Below, one piece after another: positions 7,233-15,121 of a DNA stretch of 20,339 nucleotides. The stretch's first letter is position 1, and every line of letters starts with the position of its first letter. A model generated the notes under the pieces. The model made no database searches and was not told the DNA's origin. It saw only the letters and a list, made by a program, of their open reading frames with translations. A program made the translations under genes and the position numbers. This DNA is from Bacillota bacterium (GTDB lineage: Bacteria > Bacillota > Clostridia > TANB77 > CAG-465), in NCBI GenBank assembly GCA_023460515.1, contig JAEWPS010000034.1, forward strand, positions 1 through 20,339. The letters are read 5' to 3'.

Positions 7233-7922
7233 ATGATTAGATTTATAGTTTTATCGTTATTTAATGATATGTTTACATCCTTTCTAAATACTAGTATAAT
7301 AAAACGTAGCATAGATTCTAATAAATTATCGATTGAGTTAATAGATATAAGAGATTTTTCTGAGTTTAAAAATAAGAAAGTAGATGATACGCCTTATGGT
7401 GGTGGCTCTGGTATGGTTATATCACCAGAACCTGTGGCAAAAGCTATAGATTATTCTATTTCTAGATTAAACGGCTCAGAATATGAAATAATATATATGT
7501 CTCCTAGAGGTAGTTTGTTAAATTATGATATATGCAAAACTTACAGTGAAAATTGTAATTCAAAAGTATATATTTTAGTGTGCGGACATTACGAAGGAAT
7601 AGATGAAAGAGTATTAGAAGAGTATAATGTTAAGGAAGTTTCAATTGGAGATTATGTGCTAACAGGTGGAGAATTGCCAGCAATGGTATTTATTGATTCT
7701 GTTACAAGGTTAGTACCTGGTATAATAACTGAAGGATCTTTAATAGATGAATCTCATACTAATAAACTTTTAGAATATCCTCAATATACTAAACCTAGTG
7801 TATTTAGGGGTAGAGAAGTTCCAGAAGTACTTTTAACAGGTCATCATAAAAATATAACTGAATATAGACATAAAAAATCTTTAGAAATTACAAAAAATAA
7901 TAGACCAGACTTACTTAAATAA
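7233..7922 (+). CDS. trmD: tRNA (guanine-37-N1)-methyltransferase TrmD
   Basis: A 229-residue SPOUT-class methyltransferase. It uses S-adenosylmethionine to make m1G37 next to the anticodon, preventing +1 frameshifts. Visible motifs are 'YGGGSGMV' (55-62), 'CGHYEGIDERV' (117-127) and the trefoil-knot segment 'SIGDYVLTGGELPA' (137-150), followed by 'PQYTKPSVFRGREVPEVLLTGHH'. The ATG directly follows the rimM stop; GGAGG at 7217-7221 lies inside rimM, 11 bases away. Confidence 0.97.
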   Translation: MIRFIVLSLFNDMFTSFLNTSIIKRSIDSNKLSIELIDIRDFSEFKNKKVDDTPYGGGSGMVISPEPVAKAIDYSISRLNGSEYEIIYMSPRGSLLNYDICKTYSENCNSKVYILVCGHYEGIDERVLEEYNVKEVSIGDYVLTGGELPAMVFIDSVTRLVPGIITEGSLIDESHTNKLLEYPQYTKPSVFRGREVPEVLLTGHHKNITEYRHKKSLEITKNNRPDLLK

Positions 7923-7996
7923 AATTTAAATCAAGTAATTAAAATTAAAAAACTAAATTAAAACATTAAACCAAATAAAAGGGAGGGAAAATTAGA

Positions 7997-8344
7997 ATGG
8001 ATATAATTAAAGCAATAGAGCAAGAATATGTTAAAGAAAATGTAGATAAATTTGAAATAGGAACAACAGTAAAAGTATACGTAAAAATAAAAGAGGGAAA
8101 CAGAGAAAGAACTCAAATATTTGAAGGTACAGTTATAAAAAGACAAAATTCAGGTTTAAACGAAACTTTCACAGTAAGAAAAATATCTAATGGTGTAGGA
8201 GTTGAAAGAACATTCCCAGTTAATTCACCAAAAATAGAAAAGATTGAAGTTACTAGAAACGGTAAAGCAAGAAGAGCAAAACTTTACTATTTAAGAGATA
8301 GAGTTGGAAAATCTGCTAAATTAAAAGAAGCAAAATCTAAATAA
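7997..8344 (+). CDS. rplS: 50S ribosomal protein L19
   Basis: A 115-residue L19, located at the subunit interface. Typical motifs are 'VKVYVKIKEGNRERTQIFEGTVI', 'GVGVERTFPVNSPKIEKIEV' and 'ARRAKLYYLRDRVGKSAKLKE'. GGGAGGG at 7981-7987 is 9 bases before ATG. The 74 bases between trmD and rplS are extremely A-rich and show no stable hairpin, so I see no L19 leader. Confidence 0.98.
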   Translation: MDIIKAIEQEYVKENVDKFEIGTTVKVYVKIKEGNRERTQIFEGTVIKRQNSGLNETFTVRKISNGVGVERTFPVNSPKIEKIEVTRNGKARRAKLYYLRDRVGKSAKLKEAKSK

Positions 8345-8363
8345 GCTTTTAAGTAATACATAC

Positions 8364-8394
8364 TAAGCACCTTATAAATTTTATGGGGTGTTTA
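8364..8394 (+). other. Stable hairpin without U-tract between rplS and rbgA
   Basis: A 14-bp stem including three G-T/T-G pairs (8364-8377 with 8381-8394) closes a 3-base ATT loop. It is followed by GATATATATT, not a T run, so it is not a standard terminator. It may partially attenuate, stabilise the 3' end of rplS mRNA, or mark a processing site. Confidence 0.6.
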
Positions 8395-8425
8395 GATATA
8401 TATTAACGAAGGAGATGAGCAAATT

Positions 8426-9286
8426 ATGAATATTAATTGGTATCCAGGACATATGGTTACAGCTGCCAAATCTATAAAAGAAGATTTAAAACTTATAGAT
8501 ATTGTTGTAGAAGTTTTAGATAGTAGGATTCCAAAGTCAAGTCAAAATTATATAATTGACGATATGGCTGAAGGTAAAGAAAGAATAGTAGTACTAAATA
8601 AATATGACATTGCAGATAAGTCTGAAGTAAATAGATGGAAAAAGTATTTTGAAGATAAAGGTATATCAGTAGTTCTAACAAATGCTCAAACTGGTGAAAA
8701 TATATCTAAACTATTGGAAACAATAAAGTCAATTGGAAATAAAATATATGAAAAGAAATATGAAAACAAAAAAATAGATATAAAACCAATATTTAGAGTA
8801 TTAATTGTGGGCATTCCCAATGTGGGTAAATCTACGATTATAAATAAAATATCAAATAAAAACACAGCAAATGTAGGTAATAAACCTGGAGTAACCGTTA
8901 GAAAGCAATGGATAAGAGTTGGGGAAAATATAGAACTTTTAGACACACCAGGATTATTGTGGCCAAGATTAGAGGATAATAAAGCTGGACTTAAATTAGC
9001 TCTTACTGGAAATATAAAACAAGAGATATTAGATATGGAAGAGTTAGCTGTTGAAGGAGTTAAACTACTAATTAAAAATCAAAAGTATAAAATACTTTTA
9101 AAAGAAAAATACAAATTAGATGATGATATATTTGAAAAAGAAGTTTTTGAAATAATAGAGTCTATTGGAAAAAAAAGAGGATGTTTAATTTCGGGTGGCG
9201 AAGTGGATACAGAGAAAGCATCAAGACTTTTCTTAGATGATTTAAAAAACGGAAAAATAGGAAATATTAGTTTAGATAACGTTTAA
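8426..9286 (+). CDS. rbgA: Ribosome biogenesis GTPase RbgA (YlqF)
   Basis: A 286-residue circularly permuted GTPase that acts late in 50S assembly. The motif order is the permuted one: G4 NKYD (58-61), 'TNAQTG' as G5 (85-90), G1 GIPNVGKST (129-137), G2 GVT (155-157), G3 DTPG (173-176). The N-terminus 'WYPGHMVTAAKSI' is typical. A helical C-terminal ANTAR-like RNA-binding region follows. GGAG at 8411-8414 is 11 bases before ATG. In Bacillus rnhB follows this gene; here proS does, 22 bases downstream. Confidence 0.95.
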   Translation: MNINWYPGHMVTAAKSIKEDLKLIDIVVEVLDSRIPKSSQNYIIDDMAEGKERIVVLNKYDIADKSEVNRWKKYFEDKGISVVLTNAQTGENISKLLETIKSIGNKIYEKKYENKKIDIKPIFRVLIVGIPNVGKSTIINKISNKNTANVGNKPGVTVRKQWIRVGENIELLDTPGLLWPRLEDNKAGLKLALTGNIKQEILDMEELAVEGVKLLIKNQKYKILLKEKYKLDDDIFEKEVFEIIESIGKKRGCLISGGEVDTEKASRLFLDDLKNGKIGNISLDNV

Positions 9287-9308
9287 AACGTAAGAAGGGA
9301 ACCAAATT

Positions 9309-10745
9309 ATGGATGATAAAAATTTTGTAAAAGAATTAACAAAAATGGATGATAACTTTGCTGATTGGTATACAGATATTATATTAAAAGCAGAACTTGT
9401 AGATTATGCTCCTGTTAAAGGCTTTATGGTAATAAGACCATATGGTTACGCTTTATGGGAAAATATACAAAAAGTATTAGACAATAAATTCAAAGAAACT
9501 GGACATAAAAACGCATACTTTCCTTTACTTATACCAGAATCTTTACTTAATAAAGAGAAAGATCATGTTGCTGGATTTGCGCCAGAAGTTGCTTGGGTAA
9601 CTCAAGGCGGAGAAAATAAATTACAAGAAAGATTATGTGTAAGACCAACTTCTGAAACAATAATATGTACAATGTATTCTAAATGGATAAAATCTCATAG
9701 AGATTTGCCACTTTTAATAAATCAATGGGCAAATGTTGTAAGATGGGAAAAAACAACAAGGCCGTTTCTAAGAACATCAGAATTTTTATGGCAAGAAGGT
9801 CATACACTTCATTCTACAGCCGATGAAGCTATAGAAGAGACACTAAAAATGCATAAAATATATGCAGACTTTTGTGAAGAGTATTTAGCTATTCCTGTAA
9901 TTAAAGGGCAAAAATCTGAAAAAGAAAAATTTGCTGGTGCTGAAAGCACATATACAATTGAAGCTTTAATGCATGATGGTAAAGCACTTCAATCAGGAAC
10001 TTCTCATTATTTTGGAAATCACTTTGCTAAAGCATTTGATATTAAATTCCAAAATAAAGAAGGAAAAGAAGAATATGCATACCAAACATCTTGGGGAATG
10101 TCAACTAGAATTATAGGCGGAATAATAATGACTCATGGTGATGATAGAGGCTTAAAATTACCTCCTAATATAGCACCAATTCAAGTTGTTATAGTTCCAA
10201 TAGCTGCTCATAAAGAGGGTGTTTTAGTTAAGGTAAATGAAATTAAAACAACGCTTTCAAATAAATTTAGAGTGGAGTTAGATGATAGAGAAGGATATTC
10301 AACAGGTTATAAATTCAATCATTGGGAACTACGTGGAGTACCAGTTAGAATTGAGATTGGACCTAAAGATATAGAAAATAATAGTTGTGTTGTATTTAGA
10401 AGAGATACATTTGAAAAACAAACTGTTGAATTAGATGAATTAAATGAATATTTAGAAAAATTATTGGTAGAAATACAAGACAATATGCTTAATATGGCTA
10501 AAGAAAATACTAAAAACCATACTTATGAAGCTAGAAGCTTGGAAGAGTATATAGACATATTCAAAACTAAGCAAGGCTTTGTTAAAATGATGTGGTGTGG
10601 TAATGTAGAATGTGAAGATAAGATAAAAGAACTTACAGCATCTACAATTAGATGTATTCCATTTGAAGAGGAACATTTAGGAGATAAATGTGCAATATGT
10701 GGAAAAGATTCTAAACATATGGTATATACTGCAAGACAATATTAG
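9309..10745 (+). CDS. proS: Prolyl-tRNA synthetase, short eukaryal/archaeal type
   Basis: A 478-residue class II synthetase. Its length and sequence match the type without the bacterial INS editing domain, found in many Clostridia, Mycoplasma and Deinococcus. Visible features are 'VRPTSE' (111-116), motif 2 'RWEKTTRPFLRTSEFLWQEG' (145-164), motif 3 in 'GMSTRIIGGIIMTHGDDRG', an anticodon-binding domain, and the C-terminal zinc-like domain with 'CGNVEC...CAICGKDSK' ending in the conserved 'YTARQY'-type Tyr. AGAAGGGA upstream is the ribosome site. It is the last gene of the ylxM operon. I see no T-box leader, and the 22-base gap to rbgA leaves no room for one. Confidence 0.97.
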   Translation: MDDKNFVKELTKMDDNFADWYTDIILKAELVDYAPVKGFMVIRPYGYALWENIQKVLDNKFKETGHKNAYFPLLIPESLLNKEKDHVAGFAPEVAWVTQGGENKLQERLCVRPTSETIICTMYSKWIKSHRDLPLLINQWANVVRWEKTTRPFLRTSEFLWQEGHTLHSTADEAIEETLKMHKIYADFCEEYLAIPVIKGQKSEKEKFAGAESTYTIEALMHDGKALQSGTSHYFGNHFAKAFDIKFQNKEGKEEYAYQTSWGMSTRIIGGIIMTHGDDRGLKLPPNIAPIQVVIVPIAAHKEGVLVKVNEIKTTLSNKFRVELDDREGYSTGYKFNHWELRGVPVRIEIGPKDIENNSCVVFRRDTFEKQTVELDELNEYLEKLLVEIQDNMLNMAKENTKNHTYEARSLEEYIDIFKTKQGFVKMMWCGNVECEDKIKELTASTIRCIPFEEEHLGDKCAICGKDSKHMVYTARQY

Positions 10746-10764
10746 AAACATAGTTTATTAATTT

Positions 10765-10801
10765 TAAGGTCACTTATTTTAAATAAGTGACCTTATTGTT
10801 T
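10765..10801 (+). terminator. Rho-independent terminator ending the ylxM-proS operon
   Basis: A perfect 15-bp inverted repeat (10765-10779 with 10781-10795) leaves practically one unpaired base, so the real loop is 3-5 bases. T-rich sequence follows, interrupted by G. Confidence 0.88.
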
Positions 10802-10810
10802 GCGTTTTAC

Positions 10811-10839
10811 TTGATTATAATTAATTAACATTATATAAT
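10811..10839 (+). promoter_or_regulatory. Sigma-A promoter of the radical SAM gene
   Basis: TTGATT (10811-10816), 17-base spacer, TATAAT (10834-10839). It lies just behind the proS terminator, about 36 bases before the start codon. Confidence 0.75.
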
Positions 10840-10875
10840 ATGTGTATTATATATAAATAAGTATTGGAGAAAAAT

Positions 10876-11736
10876 ATGGTTAAGTATATTGAAATAAACA
10901 ATGTAGGTGCTTTAAATAAATTAAAACGAAAGATTCCATATGGATGGGATTTAAATATTTATCGTGGATGTGAACATGGATGTAAATATTGTTATGCTAT
11001 ATATTCACATGATTATTTAAATGATGGAAATTTTTTTGACAATGTATACTATAAAAAGGATATATTAAATCAATTGGAGAAAGAATTAAGTTCTCCTTCT
11101 TGGAAAAGAGAAATTGTTAATATCGGAGGAGTTACAGATTCATATCAACCAATTGAAAAAGATTTAAAAATAATGCCTGAAGTATTAAAGTTAATGATAA
11201 AATATAAGACACCTGTTATTATTTCAACAAAGTCAGATTTAATTTTAAGAGATATTGATTTAATAGACGAATTATCTAAAATTACTTACGTTAATATAGC
11301 ATTTACTGTAACAACGATGGATGAAAAGCTAAGAGAAAGATTAGAGCCTAACGCTTCACCATCAATAAAAAGATTTGAAGCTTTAAGCAAATTTAAAAAT
11401 ACAAATGCGAGTTTAGGGATTCATCTAATGCCTATAATTCCATATTTAACAGATTCTTATGAAAATTTAGAAGAAATATATAGGTTATCTTCTGAAACTA
11501 AAGTGGATTATGTTTTACCTGGCACTTTATATTTATTGGGAAAAACAAAACCATATTTTTTTAATTTTATAAAAGAGTATGATATAGAAATATATAATAA
11601 AATTAGAGAATTGTATGTAAAAGGTAGTGCATCAAAGGAATATAAGGATGGTTTATATAAAAAAGTTAATGAAGTAAAAAATAAATATAACGTATCAAGT
11701 AATTATATGAGCATATTAAAAAGTAAAATGAAATAA
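10876..11736 (+). CDS. Radical SAM protein, spore photoproduct lyase-like family
   Basis: A 286-residue protein of the COG1533 type ('DNA repair photolyase', SplB-like). The [4Fe-4S] site is C32-x3-C36-x2-C39 in 'YRGCEHGCKYCYA', the classical radical SAM motif. A region with 'NIGGVTDSYQPIEK' and 'VIISTKSDLILRDIDLI' follows and fits the SAM-barrel strands. It is shorter than true spore photoproduct lyases (about 340 residues) and the conserved Cys H-donor of SplB is not evident, so a repair role is not established. GGAGA at 10866-10870 is 5 bases before ATG 10876; the in-frame TTG at 10864 overlaps that site and is rejected. It is a single-gene unit with its own promoter and terminator. Confidence 0.82.
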   Translation: MVKYIEINNVGALNKLKRKIPYGWDLNIYRGCEHGCKYCYAIYSHDYLNDGNFFDNVYYKKDILNQLEKELSSPSWKREIVNIGGVTDSYQPIEKDLKIMPEVLKLMIKYKTPVIISTKSDLILRDIDLIDELSKITYVNIAFTVTTMDEKLRERLEPNASPSIKRFEALSKFKNTNASLGIHLMPIIPYLTDSYENLEEIYRLSSETKVDYVLPGTLYLLGKTKPYFFNFIKEYDIEIYNKIRELYVKGSASKEYKDGLYKKVNEVKNKYNVSSNYMSILKSKMK

Positions 11737-11743
11737 TTTTTAT

Positions 11744-11779
11744 GCAACTTAATAGAGTTTTTCCTTTATTAAGTTGTTT
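11744..11779 (+). terminator. Rho-independent terminator after the radical SAM gene
   Basis: A perfect 10-bp stem (11745-11754 with 11767-11776), extendable by one G-T pair, has a T-rich 12-base loop and a short T run. Confidence 0.8.
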
Positions 11780-11835
11780 GTTATATTAGTATATAAAATA
11801 ACCTAAAAATAGTGCAAAAAATATATTAGAGAAAT

Positions 11836-11864
11836 TTGATTGTTCATTTTTTATAATATATAAT
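11836..11864 (+). promoter_or_regulatory. Sigma-A-like promoter of the DprA-like gene
   Basis: TTGATT (11836-11841), 17-base spacer, TATAAT (11859-11864). A second TATAAT at 11852-11857 has unsuitable spacing. Confidence 0.6.
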
Positions 11865-11893
11865 TAATATAAAAAGGATGTTAGGGTTAATTT

Positions 11894-12679
11894 ATGGAAT
11901 ATTTATGGCTTAGTATATATGTTAAACTAAATTATTTAACATATATAAATTTACTAAAAGTATTTAAAGATGCTAAAGATATTTATGCATCATCAAAAGA
12001 TAAAGATAAATTTTTAAAGACATTAAGGTTTAATCATATACATATTAGTTATAAAACTTTTTCTAATTTAGTTGATTCAAATTTAAAGACTCAGTCTATT
12101 GAATTATTTAAAAATATTAGTATACAGAATATAAAAATAGTAAATATTAATTCTGCATACTATCCTAAATATTTATTAAATATTTTTAATCCACCGTTAA
12201 TATTATTTACTCAAGGTAATTTGAATTTGTTAAAAAACAGAATAATTTATGTATATAATTCAAACAATTTTTCTTGCAACGGTAAAAAAATATATAATGA
12301 ATTTTGCTCATATATTAGTAGAAATGGAGTGTCAATTATCAGTGACATACCACTAGAATACAGTAATATAATATATCTGCCATTTATTAAGAAAATATAT
12401 AGAGAAAATGTTTTAGTTATATCAGATAAGTTAGAAGAAAATACAAATATAAACTATGAGTATATAGCAGGAATGTCTAATTCATTATTTATTCCAGAGT
12501 CTAATTATAATCTTAAAATTGCGATGATAGTAGATTTAATGTTAGAGCAGGGAAAAGATATATATGTAGTCCCTGGTAGTATATATAATAAAGAGGCATA
12601 CTTCACTAATTATTTGCTTAAAGACGGTGCAATTTGTATTACTTCAAAAATAGATTTATTAAATAGTTTACAAATATAA
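11894..12679 (+). CDS. Degenerate DprA/Smf-like Rossmann-fold protein
   Basis: A 261-residue protein with recognisable DprA landmarks: 'YYPKYLLNIFNPPLILFTQGNLNLL' region (YPxxLxxixxPPxxLfxxGn; key part at 89-107), 'VVPGSI' (225-230) and 'LLKDGAICI' (241-249). The nucleotide/ssDNA-binding core is eroded. The usual GTR/S-x-YG segment is 'YNSNNFSCNG', the SG-x-A-x-GID-xx-AH block is missing, RNRIIAGLS appears as 'NYEYIAGMS', and SGSLIT as 'NLKIAM'. DprA normally loads RecA on incoming ssDNA during transformation and is longer. This copy probably lacks that activity or has another role. It is not next to topA as usual. It is an intact ORF of ordinary codon use, with a weak AGGG site at 11883-11886. 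Assignment to the superfamily is by pattern only. Confidence 0.65.
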   Translation: MEYLWLSIYVKLNYLTYINLLKVFKDAKDIYASSKDKDKFLKTLRFNHIHISYKTFSNLVDSNLKTQSIELFKNISIQNIKIVNINSAYYPKYLLNIFNPPLILFTQGNLNLLKNRIIYVYNSNNFSCNGKKIYNEFCSYISRNGVSIISDIPLEYSNIIYLPFIKKIYRENVLVISDKLEENTNINYEYIAGMSNSLFIPESNYNLKIAMIVDLMLEQGKDIYVVPGSIYNKEAYFTNYLLKDGAICITSKIDLLNSLQI

Positions 12680-12694
12680 TTAAAATATATAGAA

Positions 12695-12721
12695 ATAATT
12701 TTAAAAAACTATTCATAAATA
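12695..12721 (+). promoter_or_regulatory. Possible sigma-E-type promoter of spoIVA
   Basis: ATAATT (12695-12700), 13 bases, CATAAATA (12714-12721) loosely resemble the mother-cell sigma-E pattern (ATA-rich -35, CATAnnnT-like -10). No convincing sigma-A promoter is seen in this 90-base gap. The assignment leans on spoIVA being a sigma-E gene in B. subtilis. Confidence 0.3.
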
Positions 12722-12769
12722 TATATCCAGATAATATATTGTAATAAAGTATTTGATGGAGGTATTAAA

Positions 12770-14251
12770 ATGGAGAAGAGAGATATATACAAAGACATTG
12801 AGGCTAGAACAGGCGGTGACATATATCTAGGTGTTGTTGGTCCTGTAAGAACAGGTAAATCAACATTTATTAAAAATTTTATGGAGATGTTTGTTATTCC
12901 AAATATAGAAAATGAATACAAACAAGATAGAGCAAAAGATGAATTACCACAAAGTGCTGCTGGTAAAACAATAATGACTACTGAACCAAAATTTGTTCCA
13001 AATGAATCTGTGGAGATAAAATTACAAAATAATGTAAAACTTAAAACTAGGTTAGTAGATTGTGTTGGATATTTAGTTAATGACAGTTTGGGATATATGG
13101 AAGGTGATCTTCCTAGAATGGTAAAAACACCTTGGTCATTAGAAGAAATGCCTTTTGCAAAAGCAGCTGAAATGGGGACAAAGAAAGTTATAGCAGACCA
13201 TTCAACAATTGGACTGGTGGTAACTACTGATGGTAGTATAACAGATATTGAAAGGTCTTCATATATAGATGCAGAAGAAAGAGTTATAAACGAATTAAAA
13301 GATATACATAAACCTTTTGTTATAATGTTAAATTCAATACATCCAAATAGTGATGAAACTAAAAAATTAGCTAGGGATTTGGAAGAAAAATATGATTCAC
13401 CAGTAATAGCTACAGATGTTTTAAATTTATCTGAAAAAGATGTTACAGGAGTATTTGAAAAAGTACTTAATGAATTTCCAATAACAGAAATAGGATTCAA
13501 ATTACCTAAATGGTTTACAGTGCTTGATTTTAACCATTGGTTAAAACAGGATATGATACGTATTGTAAAAACATCTTTTGATAAAGATTATTCATTAAGA
13601 GAAATAAATGATGTGGTATCTAGAATATCTAATGAAAATGAAATGATAGATAAAATAGTAGTAGATAGTGCAAAAATGGAAGATGGAAGTATAAAAATAG
13701 GTATTGATATAAACTCTTCAATGTTCTATAAAGTATTAAGTGAAGTATCTAATTTTGACGTAACATCTGATGGAGATATATTTAAGTTAATGAAAGAATA
13801 TGCTAAAACAAAAACAGAATATGATAAAATAGCTATTGCTTTGGAAGAAGTAAGAATAAAAGGGTATGGAATAGTAACTCCACAAATCGATGAACTTAAA
13901 TTGGAAGAACCAGAAATAGTTAAACAAGGAAGTAAATTTGGGGTTAAATTAAAAGCTAGTGCGCCATCTATACACATGATTAGATGTGATGTAGAAACAG
14001 AAATTTCACCTATTGTTGGTAGTGAAAAACAATCGGAAGATTTAGTAAAATATTTACTTAGTGAATTTGAAAATGATACAACAAAAATATGGGAATCTAA
14101 TATATTTGGTAAGTCTTTACATGAGTTAGTAAATGAAGGTCTTCAAAATAAATTATATAGAATGCCAGATGAAGCTCAAATGAAATTACAAGAAACATTA
14201 CAAAGAATTATAAATGAAGGAAGTGGCGGTTTAATTTGCATAATATTATAA
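12770..14251 (+). CDS. spoIVA: Stage IV sporulation protein A, coat morphogenetic ATPase
   Basis: A 493-residue protein, practically the B. subtilis length (492). SpoIVA polymerises with ATP hydrolysis on the outer forespore membrane and forms the basement on which the spore coat is built. Walker A GPVRTGKST is at 24-32; 'QSAAGKTIMTTEPKFVP' and 'LVDCVGYLV' are characteristic. The C-terminus 'SGGLICIIL' is the membrane-targeting end. GGAGGT at 12758-12763 is 6 bases before ATG. The gene shows that the organism is an endospore former. A terminator directly follows, and two further sporulation-type genes lie downstream. Confidence 0.98.
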   Translation: MEKRDIYKDIEARTGGDIYLGVVGPVRTGKSTFIKNFMEMFVIPNIENEYKQDRAKDELPQSAAGKTIMTTEPKFVPNESVEIKLQNNVKLKTRLVDCVGYLVNDSLGYMEGDLPRMVKTPWSLEEMPFAKAAEMGTKKVIADHSTIGLVVTTDGSITDIERSSYIDAEERVINELKDIHKPFVIMLNSIHPNSDETKKLARDLEEKYDSPVIATDVLNLSEKDVTGVFEKVLNEFPITEIGFKLPKWFTVLDFNHWLKQDMIRIVKTSFDKDYSLREINDVVSRISNENEMIDKIVVDSAKMEDGSIKIGIDINSSMFYKVLSEVSNFDVTSDGDIFKLMKEYAKTKTEYDKIAIALEEVRIKGYGIVTPQIDELKLEEPEIVKQGSKFGVKLKASAPSIHMIRCDVETEISPIVGSEKQSEDLVKYLLSEFENDTTKIWESNIFGKSLHELVNEGLQNKLYRMPDEAQMKLQETLQRIINEGSGGLICIIL

Positions 14252-14266
14252 AAAAATAAATATTAG

Positions 14267-14301
14267 AAATAGAACTTAATTGATAATTAGGTTCTATTTT
14301 T
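14267..14301 (+). terminator. Rho-independent terminator after spoIVA
   Basis: A stem of about 15 bp including one wobble (14267-14281 with 14285-14299) has a 3-base loop and T-rich 3' flank. Confidence 0.88.
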
Positions 14302-14306
14302 AATTT

Positions 14307-14336
14307 ACACTTTAAAGAATAAGTTTACATATAATA
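14307..14336 (+). promoter_or_regulatory. Sigma-K-like promoter of the collagen-like gene
   Basis: ACAC (14307-14310), 17 bases, CATATAATA (14328-14336) match the late mother-cell sigma-K pattern (AC at -35, CATAnnnTA at -10). The embedded TATAAT lacks a good sigma-A -35 at 17 bases. Confidence 0.5.
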
Positions 14337-14381
14337 TATAAACAGGAAACTGTTTTAAACTATATGAAAGGAGAATATCTT

Positions 14382-15059
14382 ATGAAGGATAAATTTTATA
14401 ATAATTCAAATGATTGTGAATATGAAGATACTGACTGCCTTGATCATTGTCATATACCTAATAATCCTTGTCATAAATGTGTAATATGTCCACCAGGACC
14501 ACAGGGACCTCAAGGTTTACCTGGTCCAGCAGGAGCACAAGGTCCAGCAGGAGTAGCCGGCCCAGCTGGAGCTCAAGGAGTAGCAGGACCAGCAGGACCG
14601 CAAGGTGTAGCAGGACCAGCAGGACCTCAAGGCCCAGCTGGAACTAACGGATTAGCAGAATATGCATATATTTATAATGTAGGAGAACAAACTGTTGAAA
14701 TAGAAGATGATGTGAATTTTAGTAATAATGGAATAATTGTAGGTAGCATTACACATGCATTAGGCGCAGAGACAATAACTTTAGGGAATGCTGGTAATTA
14801 TTCAATATGGTTTTACGTTGCTGGTATAATGCCAAATCAATATACACTATTTCAAAATGGAGCACCAGTTGCAGGTAGTATATATGCAGCAGGAGCAGGA
14901 AATGAACCTAATATAGGATTAATAATTATAACTGCAGCTGCTGGGGATGTATTAACTGTAAGAAATCATACAAGTAATGCCGATACTAATTTACAAACAA
15001 CAGCAGGTGGAACTCAAGCTAATGTTAATGCTTCTATATTAATACAAAAAATAAGTTAA
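14382..15059 (+). CDS. Collagen-like BclA-type spore surface protein, Cys-rich N-terminus
   Basis: A 225-residue protein. The N-terminal 36 residues are polar and hold six cysteines (12, 19, 23, 30, 33, 36). Seventeen perfect Gly-X-Y triplets follow (39-89; DNA 14496-14648), mostly GPA, GPQ, GVA and GAQ, which should form a trimeric collagen helix. The C-terminal ~135 residues ('YIYNVGEQTVEIEDDVNFS...') resemble the C1q/TNF-like trimerising head of BclA-type exosporium glycoproteins. There is no signal peptide, as usual for proteins made in the mother cell. AAAGGAGA at 14367-14374 sets the start at ATG 14382 (8 bases); the upstream in-frame ATG 14364 overlaps the site. Location behind spoIVA and the sigma-K-like promoter support a spore coat or exosporium role. 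Exact function is inferred. Confidence 0.85.
   Translation: MKDKFYNNSNDCEYEDTDCLDHCHIPNNPCHKCVICPPGPQGPQGLPGPAGAQGPAGVAGPAGAQGVAGPAGPQGVAGPAGPQGPAGTNGLAEYAYIYNVGEQTVEIEDDVNFSNNGIIVGSITHALGAETITLGNAGNYSIWFYVAGIMPNQYTLFQNGAPVAGSIYAAGAGNEPNIGLIIITAAAGDVLTVRNHTSNADTNLQTTAGGTQANVNASILIQKIS
14496..14648 (+). repeat. Collagen-type Gly-X-Y repeat, 17 triplets
   Basis: Nine-base-periodic GC-richer DNA encodes 17 uninterrupted Gly-X-Y triplets. The internal near-identity (repeated GCAGGACCAGCAGGA-like units) makes copy number prone to slippage between strains. Confidence 0.9.
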
Positions 15060-15085
15060 ATAAACTTAAGTAATAATAAAATTTA

Positions 15086-15121
15086 AAACAATACAAATAA
15101 ATTAAAATGTTTGTATTGTTT
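15086..15121 (+). terminator. Probable terminator after the collagen-like gene
   Basis: A perfect 12-bp stem (15086-15097 with 15110-15121) has a 12-base loop. Its T tail is weak (TATATCTT), so termination may be partial. Confidence 0.7.

Noticed and set aside
7923..7996. L19 leader RNA before rplS
   Set aside because: The 74 bases are almost only A and T with no pairing of note.
9287..9308. T-box riboswitch for proS
   Set aside because: Only 22 bases separate rbgA and proS and there is no T-box sequence.
10876..11736. Naming the radical SAM gene splB
   Set aside because: It is too short and lacks visible spore photoproduct lyase-specific features; only the superfamily can be supported.
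12709..13500. Long minus-strand ORF (263 codons) opposite spoIVA
   Set aside because: It lies antisense to the conserved N-terminal half of spoIVA, has a Ser/Pro-rich meaningless composition and no ribosome site.
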